A stretch of 64,000 nt of DNA. Origin: Fulvivirga sp. M361 (lineage in GTDB: Bacteria > Bacteroidota > Bacteroidia > Cytophagales > Cyclobacteriaceae). The DNA is taken from positions 248,001 through 312,000 of the forward strand of contig NZ_VKDC01000008.1 in assembly GCF_007097395.1 (NCBI RefSeq). The letters run 5' to 3'. A program made the translations under genes and the position numbers. This document shows, in pieces, positions 9,643-22,354 of the stretch; within the stretch, counting starts at the first letter, position 1; every line of letters begins with the position of its first letter. The notes beneath the pieces are model-generated. The model was not told the origin of the DNA. It searched no databases and worked only from the letters and a program-made list of their open reading frames with translations.

Positions 9643-12600
9643 ATGTGTATGAAGAGATCTGTTACTGTTTTTTTACTTTGTTTCGCCTTTTGTGCAACAC
9701 AGGCGCAACAAGAGATTACCGGTAGGGTACTTGATGAGCAAGATGATGCGTTACCTGGAGTTAATGTTCTTATAAAGGGTACGAATTCCGGTACAGTCAC
9801 TGATTTTGATGGGAATTTTACTATCCGCGCATCGAAAGAAGATGTCTTGACTTTCTCTTTTGTAGGCTATGCCAGGAAAGAGGTGGTGGTCGGCGCCCAG
9901 ACAAGCATTACCGTATCGATGGAATTGGATATTTCACAATTGAGTGAAGTGGTAATTATAGGTTATGGCACAGCCACCAAGAAGGACCTGGTATCTTCAG
10001 TGGCACAGGTCAAGGCCGAGGAAATTCAGAATCAACCTGTAGTAAGGCTTGACCAGGTACTGCAGGGACGTGCCACAGGAGTGGAGGTGACCTCCAACAA
10101 CGGAGCGCCGGGTGCGGCCGCTACTATCAGGATCAGGGGTAATAGTTCTATTAACGGAAATAATAATCCCTTGTATGTGGTAGATGGTCTTATCACGGGA
10201 GTAGATTTTGATCTTAACAGCTTAAATGTTAATGATATTGAATCTGTAGAGGTATTAAAAGATGCCACTGCGCTTTCCATTTATGGTACCAGGGGCGCTG
10301 CCGGTGTAATTTTGGTTACTACCAAGAACGGAAGCTCTCTTCCGGCCGGAAAACCTACCATCACCATTAATCAATATTACACTACTCAATCGGTAGCCAA
10401 TGAAATTGAGATCATGGGAGGGCAGGATTACCTCAACTACATCAACGAGGCCGGGCAGTTTGTTCCCGGGCCTCTGGTAACTGTTGGTGATAGCGAGCTG
10501 TCATTAGGGATAACCGATGACTCCCTGCCACTGCTGTTCCCCGACCCCTCGTCCGTACCTACTACCGACTGGTTGGATCTTATTACTCAGCGTGGTGCCA
10601 TTAGCAATACGGATGTATCCATTTCAGGAAATTCAGAGAATGTGAACTATTACGTTTCGGTTAACTACTTTGACCAGGAAGGTATCGTTAAGAATTCCGG
10701 AATTGAGCGCTTGACCGTTCGCACCAATCTGGATGTTAATCCTTCGGACAAATTTAAAACCGGGTTACGTTTGAATGTTTCCAATTTTAGAAGGGAGAAC
10801 AACAAGGTGAATTTCAGTGGGACTGTGACCAGTGTGCTGCCCATACGTTCGGTCTATGACGATGATGGCAATTTTACGAATTCGAACCCTGTCAGTGGTG
10901 TACTTCAAAGAAACCCTGTGGCGGACTTACAATTACGTGAAGATCATAACCTGGTGACCAATATCATTGGAAATTATTATGCTGAGTACGAGTTATTTGA
11001 AGGCTTTAAGCTCAAGACGACACTTGGCGCTGAGTTGAGTTTTAACAAGGCAAATGATTACCGGTCGGGTGCTTTGCCGGAGAGGCTGGCCAATAATGAG
11101 GGAGGTCTTGCGTTCGTCAATGATACTTATAGAAAGAACCTGCTCAACGAAAATACTTTTCTGTACGAGAAAAGCTTTAATATCCACAGCCTGAAGGTAC
11201 TGGGCGGTTTTACATGGCAAAAAGTTACTTCTGAAACGTCCGAATCGTCAGCAGAGGGATTTCCCAATGACGCTGTTACCTTTAACAATCTGGCCCTGGG
11301 CTCTAACCCGGATACCTATGTCGTAGGATCAGGATATGATCAAAGGACGCTGGCTTCATTTTTGGGACGTATCAACTATGGCTATGCGGGGAAATACCTG
11401 TTGACCGTTGTAGGCAGATACGATGGGTCCTCTGTCTTTGAGGAAGGTAACAAATGGGGTTTCTTTCCTTCTGTAGGTGCTGCCTGGAATGTTGATCAGG
11501 AGGGCTTTTTTGACGCGCTGGAAGTTTTTAGCAGTGCGAAGATAAGAGGTAGCTATGGTGTGGTGGGCGAACAAGGTGTTGACACCTATAACTCCATTGA
11601 TATTTTCAGACCACAGAATACCTATTTTAATGAAGCACTGGTAGGAGCAGTCATATTGGACCGTGTAGCCAGTCGCGGGCTAAAATGGGAACGTACCGAA
11701 CAACTGGACATCGGTCTTGAAGTAGGTTTTTGGGGAGAACGTCTGAGCCTGGAAGTAGATTATTACAATAAGACCACCAGGGACCTGCTGCTTAACAGGG
11801 AATTGCCCACGACAGCAGGAGGACCTCAATTACAGAATGTAGGGTCCGTGAGAAACAAAGGGTTTGAATTTTTATTGAATACCATCAATGTCGATAAAAG
11901 AGATTTCAGATGGGAAACCACTCTTACCGTTTCTGCCAACAGAAGTGAAGTGTTGGATTTAGGAGGCGAAGAATTTATTACACTTCAAAGTACAGGTAAC
12001 CAAGGGGGTGCTTCGGCGCGTATCATTGTAGGAGAACCTCTTCCGGTATTTTTTGGTGCGGAGTACCTGGGTACTTATAAAACGGCTGAAGAGATCATAG
12101 CCGATGGCAGGGAAAATATATCTTTTCTGGGTAGCCCGAGATTCAGGGACCGGGACGGCAACAGTGTGATCAATGTAGAAGATTTTGTAGTGCTCGGTAC
12201 CCCCCAGCCCGATTTTTACGGAGGGATCAGAAATAAGTTTTCATATAAGGGACTTACACTGGACATATTTTTTCACGGCCAGTATGGAGGAGAAATATTC
12301 AATATTTTTGCTCAAAGAGGCTTCTATGGCAGAGGAGATGAAAACCTGTTGCCAGAACTGGTCGGTCGTTGGCGGGAAGGTGTAAATGAAGGTTCGGATA
12401 TTCCCAGGGCAGGTACTTCTACCAGTGTATTCAACCCAAACAGTGATGTGAATGTTGAGGACGGGTCTTTTTTACGCCTTAGACAGTTGACACTGGGCTA
12501 TGATCTTCCGTTGAATAAATTCGGTGCAGACAATCTTTTCAAAAACATATATGTCTATATATCCGGAACCAATCTATGGTTAATTTCCGACTTTAGATTA

Positions 12601-12723
12601 GGCGATCCGGAAGTGAATAATTTTACAGCAGGAAGTGGCTTCGGTTCGGTTTCACAGGGCTTTTCCTCAGGTGTTTATCCTTATGCCACAAGTTTTACAG
12701 TAGGAGCTACAGTTACATTTTAA
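9643..12723 (+). CDS. susC: SusC-type TonB-dependent outer-membrane glycan importer
   Basis: This is the outer-membrane barrel that pairs with SusD to import oligosaccharides using TonB energy. Residues 1-21 are a signal peptide ending TQAQQ. A carboxypeptidase-regulatory-like domain follows (about 23-105, with TDFDGNFTI and FSFVGYARKE). The SusC-type junction VVIGYGTATKKDLV precedes a plug domain with IRIRGNSSINGNNNPLYVVD. A long beta-barrel ends in YATSFTVGATVTF with a terminal aromatic. At 1,026 residues it is normal for the family. The ATG at 9649 is an equally possible start. susD follows after 9 bases, so the two are co-transcribed. Confidence 0.97.
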   Translation: MCMKRSVTVFLLCFAFCATQAQQEITGRVLDEQDDALPGVNVLIKGTNSGTVTDFDGNFTIRASKEDVLTFSFVGYARKEVVVGAQTSITVSMELDISQLSEVVIIGYGTATKKDLVSSVAQVKAEEIQNQPVVRLDQVLQGRATGVEVTSNNGAPGAAATIRIRGNSSINGNNNPLYVVDGLITGVDFDLNSLNVNDIESVEVLKDATALSIYGTRGAAGVILVTTKNGSSLPAGKPTITINQYYTTQSVANEIEIMGGQDYLNYINEAGQFVPGPLVTVGDSELSLGITDDSLPLLFPDPSSVPTTDWLDLITQRGAISNTDVSISGNSENVNYYVSVNYFDQEGIVKNSGIERLTVRTNLDVNPSDKFKTGLRLNVSNFRRENNKVNFSGTVTSVLPIRSVYDDDGNFTNSNPVSGVLQRNPVADLQLREDHNLVTNIIGNYYAEYELFEGFKLKTTLGAELSFNKANDYRSGALPERLANNEGGLAFVNDTYRKNLLNENTFLYEKSFNIHSLKVLGGFTWQKVTSETSESSAEGFPNDAVTFNNLALGSNPDTYVVGSGYDQRTLASFLGRINYGYAGKYLLTVVGRYDGSSVFEEGNKWGFFPSVGAAWNVDQEGFFDALEVFSSAKIRGSYGVVGEQGVDTYNSIDIFRPQNTYFNEALVGAVILDRVASRGLKWERTEQLDIGLEVGFWGERLSLEVDYYNKTTRDLLLNRELPTTAGGPQLQNVGSVRNKGFEFLLNTINVDKRDFRWETTLTVSANRSEVLDLGGEEFITLQSTGNQGGASARIIVGEPLPVFFGAEYLGTYKTAEEIIADGRENISFLGSPRFRDRDGNSVINVEDFVVLGTPQPDFYGGIRNKFSYKGLTLDIFFHGQYGGEIFNIFAQRGFYGRGDENLLPELVGRWREGVNEGSDIPRAGTSTSVFNPNSDVNVEDGSFLRLRQLTLGYDLPLNKFGADNLFKNIYVYISGTNLWLISDFRLGDPEVNNFTAGSGFGSVSQGFSSGVYPYATSFTVGATVTF

Positions 12724-12732
12724 ATTATCTGG

Positions 12733-14298
12733 ATGATGAAAAGAGTAATTATAAGTAAAATATGGATCGTACTGCTTGGGTTGTTCATTACAACCGGATG
12801 TGAGGAATTTTTGGAAGAAGATCTGCGTGATCAGATAGGCACGGATAATTTCTTTAATAATGATGCAGAAGCCCAACTTGCGGTAAACGGGGTATACCGG
12901 ATATTGCACCGTGGCAGTCTTTACAGGACCCGTGGCCTGGATAATTACCTTCAAAATGGAGCCGATGAGACTGCCCCCAGCAGGAACGTGAATGGCAACA
13001 TTCATAATTACCTTATAGCTGAGGGAGTTGCAGATGGTGACAATACGTGGGCCGGTCTTTATGAAATAGTGCGTAATACATCTTCCTTTCTCACCAGTAT
13101 TGATGGGAACGAAAACCTGGGTGAAGAGGAGAGAGATCAGGCCATAGGTGAGTTATTGTTCCTCCGTGCGCTGGCTTATTTTCACCTGACCAATCTTTGG
13201 GGTGACGTACCCTATTTTAGGGAATTGTTGAGCCTGGAGGAACTGGCTTCGTTAAGCAGAACTTCCAAAGAACAGATCCGTGAAGATATGAAAGAAGACC
13301 TGGCGAGGGCTTTTGTATTGTTACCCGGTTCTTATACCGGCAGCGATCTTGGCAGAGCCAGTAAATGGGCGGCGGCATCTCTGAAAGCCAAATATCACTT
13401 GTTTGACCAGGAGTGGCAGGCCGCTTTGGATGAATCTTTGAACATAATAAATAATTCACCCCATCGGTTACTGGATAACTTCGCTGATGTTTTTGATCAA
13501 AGCGATCCGGCCAACCAATACAATGATGAGCAAATATTTGCTGTCGACTTCACAAACGACAATTCTGTTTTCAGTGATGCAGTAACCTCTCGGACAGACG
13601 ATTATAACCCGAGGATCAGGGACGAGCCTGTAAACAGGAACCAGAGACCCGACGGCCCCGGAACCCCGGCCCGCTGGGAGATGCTCCGGGATACTATGGC
13701 CTTGCAGGATGAGGAAATGAATGGCTTTGGTTGGGCCATACCGTTACCGGAGCTGGCAGATCAGACAAACTGGCAACCGGGCGATTTACGCTATGATGCC
13801 ACAGTGGTCAAAGAATACCTCGGTTTTGAACTCAAGTTCCCTTATTTCAGAAAGATGTGGAACCTGGATAAAGTTAATTCTCCGAGGTCCAATCACCCGG
13901 AGAACTACGTGGTATTCCGGCTTGCCGATACCTACCTGATGGCAGCAGAGGCAGAGAATGAACTTAATGGCCCTGACAATGCCTATCAGTATGTGAACAG
14001 GGTGCGCGAAAGGGCCTTTGAACCGGACCAACCCTGGAGTGGTATGACTCAGCAGCAATTCCGAGAGGCCTTGTACGATGAAAGAAAATTTGAATTGTGT
14101 GCTGAAGGCTACAGGAGGATGGACCTGATCCGTTGGGGGACCTTGCTTGATGTGGTGAAAACGGTCGAGCACAGACCCTGGAATAATCCGGCAGATAATA
14201 TACAGCCTTATCATGTGCTTTTGCCGATACCGCTGAATGAAATACTTCTTAACCCTAATCTTCTGGAAGGTGACCCCTCCAATAATGGTTACAGGTGA
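12733..14298 (+). CDS. susD: SusD-type surface glycan-binding lipoprotein
   Basis: The mature protein should sit as a lid on the SusC barrel at the cell surface and capture oligosaccharides. The N-terminus is a lipoprotein signal with lipobox ITTGC (acylated C23), followed by EEFLEEDLRDQIG, the usual SusD start. SusD-like N-terminal TPR-rich and RagB/SusD C-terminal regions are present, with LFLRALAYFHLTNLWGDVP and the late YDERKFELCAEGYRRMDLIRW segments. Length is 521 residues. It lies 9 bases after susC. A hairpin just downstream (14319-14350) may lower transcription of the enzyme genes that follow. Confidence 0.96.
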   Translation: MMKRVIISKIWIVLLGLFITTGCEEFLEEDLRDQIGTDNFFNNDAEAQLAVNGVYRILHRGSLYRTRGLDNYLQNGADETAPSRNVNGNIHNYLIAEGVADGDNTWAGLYEIVRNTSSFLTSIDGNENLGEEERDQAIGELLFLRALAYFHLTNLWGDVPYFRELLSLEELASLSRTSKEQIREDMKEDLARAFVLLPGSYTGSDLGRASKWAAASLKAKYHLFDQEWQAALDESLNIINNSPHRLLDNFADVFDQSDPANQYNDEQIFAVDFTNDNSVFSDAVTSRTDDYNPRIRDEPVNRNQRPDGPGTPARWEMLRDTMALQDEEMNGFGWAIPLPELADQTNWQPGDLRYDATVVKEYLGFELKFPYFRKMWNLDKVNSPRSNHPENYVVFRLADTYLMAAEAENELNGPDNAYQYVNRVRERAFEPDQPWSGMTQQQFREALYDERKFELCAEGYRRMDLIRWGTLLDVVKTVEHRPWNNPADNIQPYHVLLPIPLNEILLNPNLLEGDPSNNGYR

Positions 14299-14318
14299 CA
14301 ATAGAGATAGTTTATATG

Positions 14319-14350
14319 GATCAGGAAGCCTGCCATGGGCTTTCCTGATC
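14319..14350 (+). terminator. Hairpin after susD, possible attenuator
   Basis: GATCAGGAAGCC at 14319-14330 pairs with GGCTTTCCTGATC at 14338-14350 with one bulged base and a 7-base loop. No T-tract follows, so partial termination or mRNA 3'-end protection of susCD is more likely than full termination. This is inference. Confidence 0.55.
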
Positions 14351-14402
14351 TGTTAAAACATTCTTAAAAGGCTTGGATAAACCTAAAGGCTAATACAGAA
14401 AA

Positions 14403-15848
14403 ATGAAAAAGTATCTTTGGTTATGTTTCGCGATTATAGCTGGGTGTACGGCAAGGACTCATGAAAAGCGGTCGACAGTACCACCCAATATCATCTACAT
14501 TATAGCAGATGACCTTGGCTACGGTGACCTTGGGTGTTACGGACAGCAAAAAATACAGACGCCCAATATTGACAAACTCGCTCAGGAGGGGATGCTGTTC
14601 ACACAACATTACTCCGGGAGTACCGTTTGCGCACCATCTCGCTCTGTAGTGATGACGGGTCAACATACCGGGCATACACCCATAAGAGGTAATCGTGAGA
14701 TAAAACCGGAGGGGCAATATCCGCTGCCGGACAGCGCCATTACAGTGGCGGAGATGCTTAAAGGGTCCGGCTACGCTACCGGGGCTTTTGGTAAATGGGG
14801 TTTGGGTTACCCTGCCTCAGAAGGTGACCCTGTTAATCAGGGCTTCGATACCTTTTATGGTTACAACTGTCAGCGGTTAGGACATCATTATTATCCACGG
14901 CACCTGTGGCATAACAGGGATTCTGTGGTGCTTCATGAAAACAGTGATCGGAACAAAGGACAGTATGCCCCGGCATTGATCCATGAACAAGCGCTGCAGT
15001 TCATAGAAAAAAACCATGACACACCTTTTTTCCTGTACCGACCTACCATTATACCGCATGCGGAGCTGGCAGCGCCTGAAGAGTACATGGATAAGTCCAG
15101 AGGAGGATTTGGTGCGGAAGAACCTTACGTGGGTTATGATGAAGGTCCGGAATACCGAAGCGGTCCTTATGAATCGCAGCAGGAGCCCCATACTGCTTTT
15201 GCCGCTATGGTTGATCTGATGGACCAGCAGGTAGGACAGATCATGCATAAGCTGGAAGAGTTGGGCATTGCTGATCGTACGATCATCATCTTCACTTCTG
15301 ACAATGGTCCGCACCGTGAGGGTGGGGCAGATCCTGACTTCTTTGACAGCAACGGACCTTTAAGAGGGTACAAACGTGATCTGTATGAGGGAGGCATTCG
15401 CGTGCCTATGATAGTGCGCTGGCCCGGACAGGTAAAAGCCGGGAGCCGGACAGATCATATATCCGCCTTTTGGGATGTTTTTCCCACACTTGCCGGGATC
15501 ACAAGTCAACCTACTCCGGATTATATAGACGGTATTTCTTTTTTGCCTACGCTATTGGGACAGGAAGGCGAGCAGTCGGAACACGAGTACCTGTACTGGG
15601 AGTTCCATGAAAAAGGAGGAAGAGTAGCTGCCCGGGCAGATAACTGGAAAGCTGTAAAATATGATATCCTTCGTAATCCTGGTGCTCCTGTTGAATTGTA
15701 CGACTTGTCCAAAGATCCGGGGGAACAAAATGACTTGTCTGCTTTCCATCCTGAGCGGGTGACCGCTATGGAAGAAATATTCAGCGCTGCCAGGGTAGCT
15801 TCGCCTGTATTTTCATTTGATCAGGATACGTATCTAAACTCCCAGTGA
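14403..15848 (+). CDS. S1-family sulfatase, lipoprotein
   Basis: This is a formylglycine-dependent sulfatase of the alkaline-phosphatase superfamily, predicted to remove sulfate esters from imported oligosaccharides. The lipobox IIAGC puts the protein on a membrane. Metal-binding ADDLGYGD lies at about 36-42. The FGly motif CAPSR places the converted cysteine at C76, and TGQHTGHTPIRGN follows. GKWGLG, HHYYP and TSDNGPH supply further active-site residues. The length (481) is standard. It is strikingly similar in motifs to the sulfatase at 17693-19153, so the two are probably paralogs. The specific position cleaved cannot be told from sequence by eye. Confidence 0.95.
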   Translation: MKKYLWLCFAIIAGCTARTHEKRSTVPPNIIYIIADDLGYGDLGCYGQQKIQTPNIDKLAQEGMLFTQHYSGSTVCAPSRSVVMTGQHTGHTPIRGNREIKPEGQYPLPDSAITVAEMLKGSGYATGAFGKWGLGYPASEGDPVNQGFDTFYGYNCQRLGHHYYPRHLWHNRDSVVLHENSDRNKGQYAPALIHEQALQFIEKNHDTPFFLYRPTIIPHAELAAPEEYMDKSRGGFGAEEPYVGYDEGPEYRSGPYESQQEPHTAFAAMVDLMDQQVGQIMHKLEELGIADRTIIIFTSDNGPHREGGADPDFFDSNGPLRGYKRDLYEGGIRVPMIVRWPGQVKAGSRTDHISAFWDVFPTLAGITSQPTPDYIDGISFLPTLLGQEGEQSEHEYLYWEFHEKGGRVAARADNWKAVKYDILRNPGAPVELYDLSKDPGEQNDLSAFHPERVTAMEEIFSAARVASPVFSFDQDTYLNSQ

Positions 15849-15878
15849 AAAACTATTGGACAGTTAAATGAACTAAAA

Positions 15879-17447
15879 ATGAACATGGTCATACGCTTTT
15901 TGAGTTTATCAGGAATTAGCAACTTACTAACTATATTCACAATTTTCGTAATCATACTTTCGGGAAGACAGGTTGAAGCGCAAACGGTGAAGGTGTATCC
16001 GGGCACTGCAGTGGGTAGTGGGGTGACCTATGGAACAGATGTAAAACTGACCTTATTCAGAATTACAAACCATGATGCTGTAAATCAGAAGTTCAGGGAT
16101 TTAGGGATGGATGTTGTAAGGGTGCCGGTGGTAGCACACTGGGGGTCCGGTGATAACCGGTATGGCACGATCAGCAGCTATGCCAATAATGCAAAGGGCA
16201 AAGGACTCAATATTTTTGCCAGTATCGCCAATTCAAATGGTCTGTTCAAGCCAAACGGAGACCTGGATGATGCGCACAATGGTGCTAAATTCCCGGCATG
16301 GATGAAGTGTGCGAGTGCAGGAGGTACACAGAGTTGTAACAGCTCGCAAAAGGGCTTATATGGTATAAAACTACCCAAATATAGATCCTACCTTCAAAAC
16401 GTGGTGGTGAACATGATCGGTAATGCCAGCTGGGTGGGGCCATGGAATGAAGACAATGCTGCAGTAAATGACTATTCGCAACTGGACTGGGGAATGCCTG
16501 TTGTGGGAGCTGAACTTTGGAATTTGGCCAATTCCGATCAGGAAATGGCACAGGTAGGAGGTGTAATTGATATAGGAGGCGCTCATCATTATGACAATAA
16601 CTCCAATCTTTTATCGGCTTATACGGATTGGAATAATTTTCGGACGGCAGGTGGAGATTGGTTTACGGAATCCACCCTGTTTGCAAAAAGTACTGCCCAG
16701 GGAATAGCGCATATACTGCCTGCTATTTCAGGCGGTATGAAAAAAGTCCTCATCTACCAGGGTGTACCCCGGCTGGTAAGCCCTGACGGAACAAAAGGTC
16801 CGCATTATGATGCTGTAGATGAGTTGATAAAGAATTCAGTCGGTATGGGCGCTGCGCGCAAGGTAGAGGTCAACCATAAAGACTATGTAGCCGCTGCATT
16901 CAAATCAGGAAGTCAGCTTCATTTACATGTTGTAAATGCAGGCAGTACCACGCAAACAGTATTCGTTAACCTTAAACAAGGATATACGGTAAGTACCTCC
17001 GGCTTCAGCGTAACAAAATACGGAGGAAATACCGTCGGGGTTACTTTTGCAAATGCAGGGGCTCAAATCAAGGTGAATCTATCGCCTAAGACCTATGCCA
17101 GGGTAACACTCAACGGCTTGTTCACGACTACCAGGGTAGCCGATACCAAAAACATTAAAAAGACAGGTGCAGATGCGCAGGTGGGGGGCAAGGAGATTTT
17201 AAGTCCATGTGGATTATTCCCTAATCCGGTTACGGAGGGTAAAATCAATCTTAAAATTCCGGGGACAGACCCGGGCCTTCCCGTGGAGGTGACCCTATTT
17301 ACAAAGGAAGGAAAAAAGGTATTTGAGAAAAAAATTGAAAAGTCGGATGTCATCAGTATTACGGTTGATGCCTATTTAAAAGGATTACACTTTTTACATA
17401 TTGTACGAGGAGATCTACTGATCAGGAAAAAACTATTGTTAGAATAA
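15879..17447 (+). CDS. Secreted glycoside hydrolase-like protein of unrecognised family, T9SS tail
   Basis: Residues 1-34 form a signal peptide (LSGRQVEAQ). The middle looks like a clan GH-A TIM barrel: LGMDVVRVPVVAHWG early, a probable acid/base at GPWNEDN (E191) and a probable nucleophile at DWFTES (E264). A C-terminal beta-sandwich follows at about 345-420. The last 80 residues (LFPNPVTEGKI to LLIRKKLLLE) look like a type IX secretion sorting domain. This implies an extracellular or surface enzyme, probably making the first cuts in the sulfated polymer. I do not recognise the CAZy family; GH30- or GH39-like are possibilities. It lies 30 bases after one sulfatase and 245 bases before its paralog. 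Confidence 0.7.
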   Translation: MNMVIRFLSLSGISNLLTIFTIFVIILSGRQVEAQTVKVYPGTAVGSGVTYGTDVKLTLFRITNHDAVNQKFRDLGMDVVRVPVVAHWGSGDNRYGTISSYANNAKGKGLNIFASIANSNGLFKPNGDLDDAHNGAKFPAWMKCASAGGTQSCNSSQKGLYGIKLPKYRSYLQNVVVNMIGNASWVGPWNEDNAAVNDYSQLDWGMPVVGAELWNLANSDQEMAQVGGVIDIGGAHHYDNNSNLLSAYTDWNNFRTAGGDWFTESTLFAKSTAQGIAHILPAISGGMKKVLIYQGVPRLVSPDGTKGPHYDAVDELIKNSVGMGAARKVEVNHKDYVAAAFKSGSQLHLHVVNAGSTTQTVFVNLKQGYTVSTSGFSVTKYGGNTVGVTFANAGAQIKVNLSPKTYARVTLNGLFTTTRVADTKNIKKTGADAQVGGKEILSPCGLFPNPVTEGKINLKIPGTDPGLPVEVTLFTKEGKKVFEKKIEKSDVISITVDAYLKGLHFLHIVRGDLLIRKKLLLE

Positions 17448-17692
17448 TAATGGATGCCGGGGATTGATGGGTACAAAAACGAACCCTGCTTTATTCTTGG
17501 ATCCTTGCTTTTGTGTGACGGATGGACAGACATGGCGTTGCTATTTTGGTAAGAAGACCTGGGTATTTCAGGAAATGATCTTTCCGAGTAATTAAAACAG
17601 TATATGAGGCCATTATTTTGCGGGAAATATAGCATTCTAAATGGTGTGATATAGATGAACATTAATAGGACCGATTCAGTCTTTAAAGATTT

Positions 17693-19153
17693 ATGGAGAA
17701 CACAGGCATGTATATAAAAAATAATTTCATTTCTGTTTTTGTATTAGTTGTATTAAATCTATTGCCCGGAGGTTCTTGTAGCCGGACTTCTTCCGCAGAG
17801 CCTCCCGGAGATGTGGAGAAAAATAAGCCTAATATTATTTTCATTCTTGCCGATGATCTTGGATACGGTGACGTTGGATTTAACGGCCAGGAACTCATCA
17901 ATACCCCGGTACTGGACAAAATGGCAACAGATGGCATTGTATTTACCCGTCACTATGCCGGTTCTACCGTATGCGGGCCTTCCCGTGCCAGCCTGATCAC
18001 GGGGCGTCATACGGGGCACAGTGCAGTCAGAGGTAATCCCAGGTGGACAAAATCAGGTCGCCCGGTAGATATCTCAAACGAAGAGAACACAGTAGCCAAA
18101 GAATTGAAAAGGGCAGGATACCGGACCGGGATCGTAGGGAAATGGGGATTGGCGGAAAACCTGGATGCAGGAAAACCCAATAACCAGGGGTTTGACTATT
18201 TCTACGGTTTTAACCGGCATGGTCCGGCGCATCATTACTACCCCGAAAAAATATGGGAAAATGACAATCATATCACGTTGGAAGGCAATGTAATGATGGA
18301 TAAGGTAGGTAGGTACTCACAGGATCTGTTTACCCAAAAAGCGCTGGACTTTATAGACCGGGAAAGCGAAAACCCTTTCTTCCTTTACCTGGCGTACACT
18401 ATACCGCATTACGAACTTACCATCCCTGAAGAACAAAAGGCTGAATACCATAAAAAAGACTGGCCGCTTCGCAGGATGAAGATGGGGCACTACCGCAATG
18501 ATGAGAATGGCCACGTTACTTATGCTTCTATGATCACCCGAATGGATAAAGACATTGGTCGTATCCTTTCAAAGCTAATAGAGCTGGGGATTGATGAGAA
18601 TACCCTTGTAGTCTTTACCAGTGATAACGGGCACGAATACGATCAGCTTGACAATGAGTTTTTCAATAGTAACGGTGTTTACCGAGGCAGAAAAAGGGAC
18701 CTTTATGAAGGAGGCATAAGAGTGCCTTTTGTTGCTAAATGGCCAGGCCGGATAACTCCCGGTATAGAGAGCGGACATGCTTCTGCTTTTTGGGATTTTT
18801 TACCCACGGTCTGTGATATTCTGGGCCAGGAGCCTTCGGCCCCGACAGATGGGAAATCCTATTTACCCGTCTTGCTGGGCATGGAGAAAAAACAAGAGCC
18901 ACATGATTATTTGTACTGGGAATTTAATGAAAAAAAGGGACCTGTTCAGGCGTTGACGCAGGGAGACTGGAAGCTGATTCATTTTGTGGATATGAGGTAT
19001 GAATTGTACCACCTGAAGGATGATCCCGGAGAGTCCAATAACCTGTATACTGAAAAGCATCCCGTGGCAGTAAAACTCCAAAAGCTCCTGGCTTCGGCAC
19101 GGACGGACCATCCTGAATTTCCGCTGGTAAAACGAAAAAAAAGCGGGAACTAA
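17693..19153 (+). CDS. S1-family sulfatase
   Basis: This is a formylglycine sulfatase with ADDLGYGD near residue 54, FGly motif CGPSR (C94), TGRHTGHSAVRGN, GKWGLA, HHYYP and TSDNGHE. The N-terminus is hydrophobic and ends in GGSC, a weak lipobox. Most motifs match the sulfatase at 14403-15848, with similar spacing and length (486), so they look like a duplication that now brackets the unknown glycosidase. They probably act on similar sulfated sugars but differ by G for A after the FGly cysteine. The ATG at 17708 is a possible alternative start. The 245-bp gap upstream holds nothing I can identify. Confidence 0.94.
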   Translation: MENTGMYIKNNFISVFVLVVLNLLPGGSCSRTSSAEPPGDVEKNKPNIIFILADDLGYGDVGFNGQELINTPVLDKMATDGIVFTRHYAGSTVCGPSRASLITGRHTGHSAVRGNPRWTKSGRPVDISNEENTVAKELKRAGYRTGIVGKWGLAENLDAGKPNNQGFDYFYGFNRHGPAHHYYPEKIWENDNHITLEGNVMMDKVGRYSQDLFTQKALDFIDRESENPFFLYLAYTIPHYELTIPEEQKAEYHKKDWPLRRMKMGHYRNDENGHVTYASMITRMDKDIGRILSKLIELGIDENTLVVFTSDNGHEYDQLDNEFFNSNGVYRGRKRDLYEGGIRVPFVAKWPGRITPGIESGHASAFWDFLPTVCDILGQEPSAPTDGKSYLPVLLGMEKKQEPHDYLYWEFNEKKGPVQALTQGDWKLIHFVDMRYELYHLKDDPGESNNLYTEKHPVAVKLQKLLASARTDHPEFPLVKRKKSGN

Positions 19154-19159
19154 ACCTAA

Positions 19160-22348
<3,189 letters not shown>

Positions 22349-22354
22349 GAAAAG

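Noticed and set aside
13786-14301. A 171-codon minus-strand frame antisense to susD.
   Set aside because: It lies wholly inside a well-supported SusD gene and has no protein-like features.
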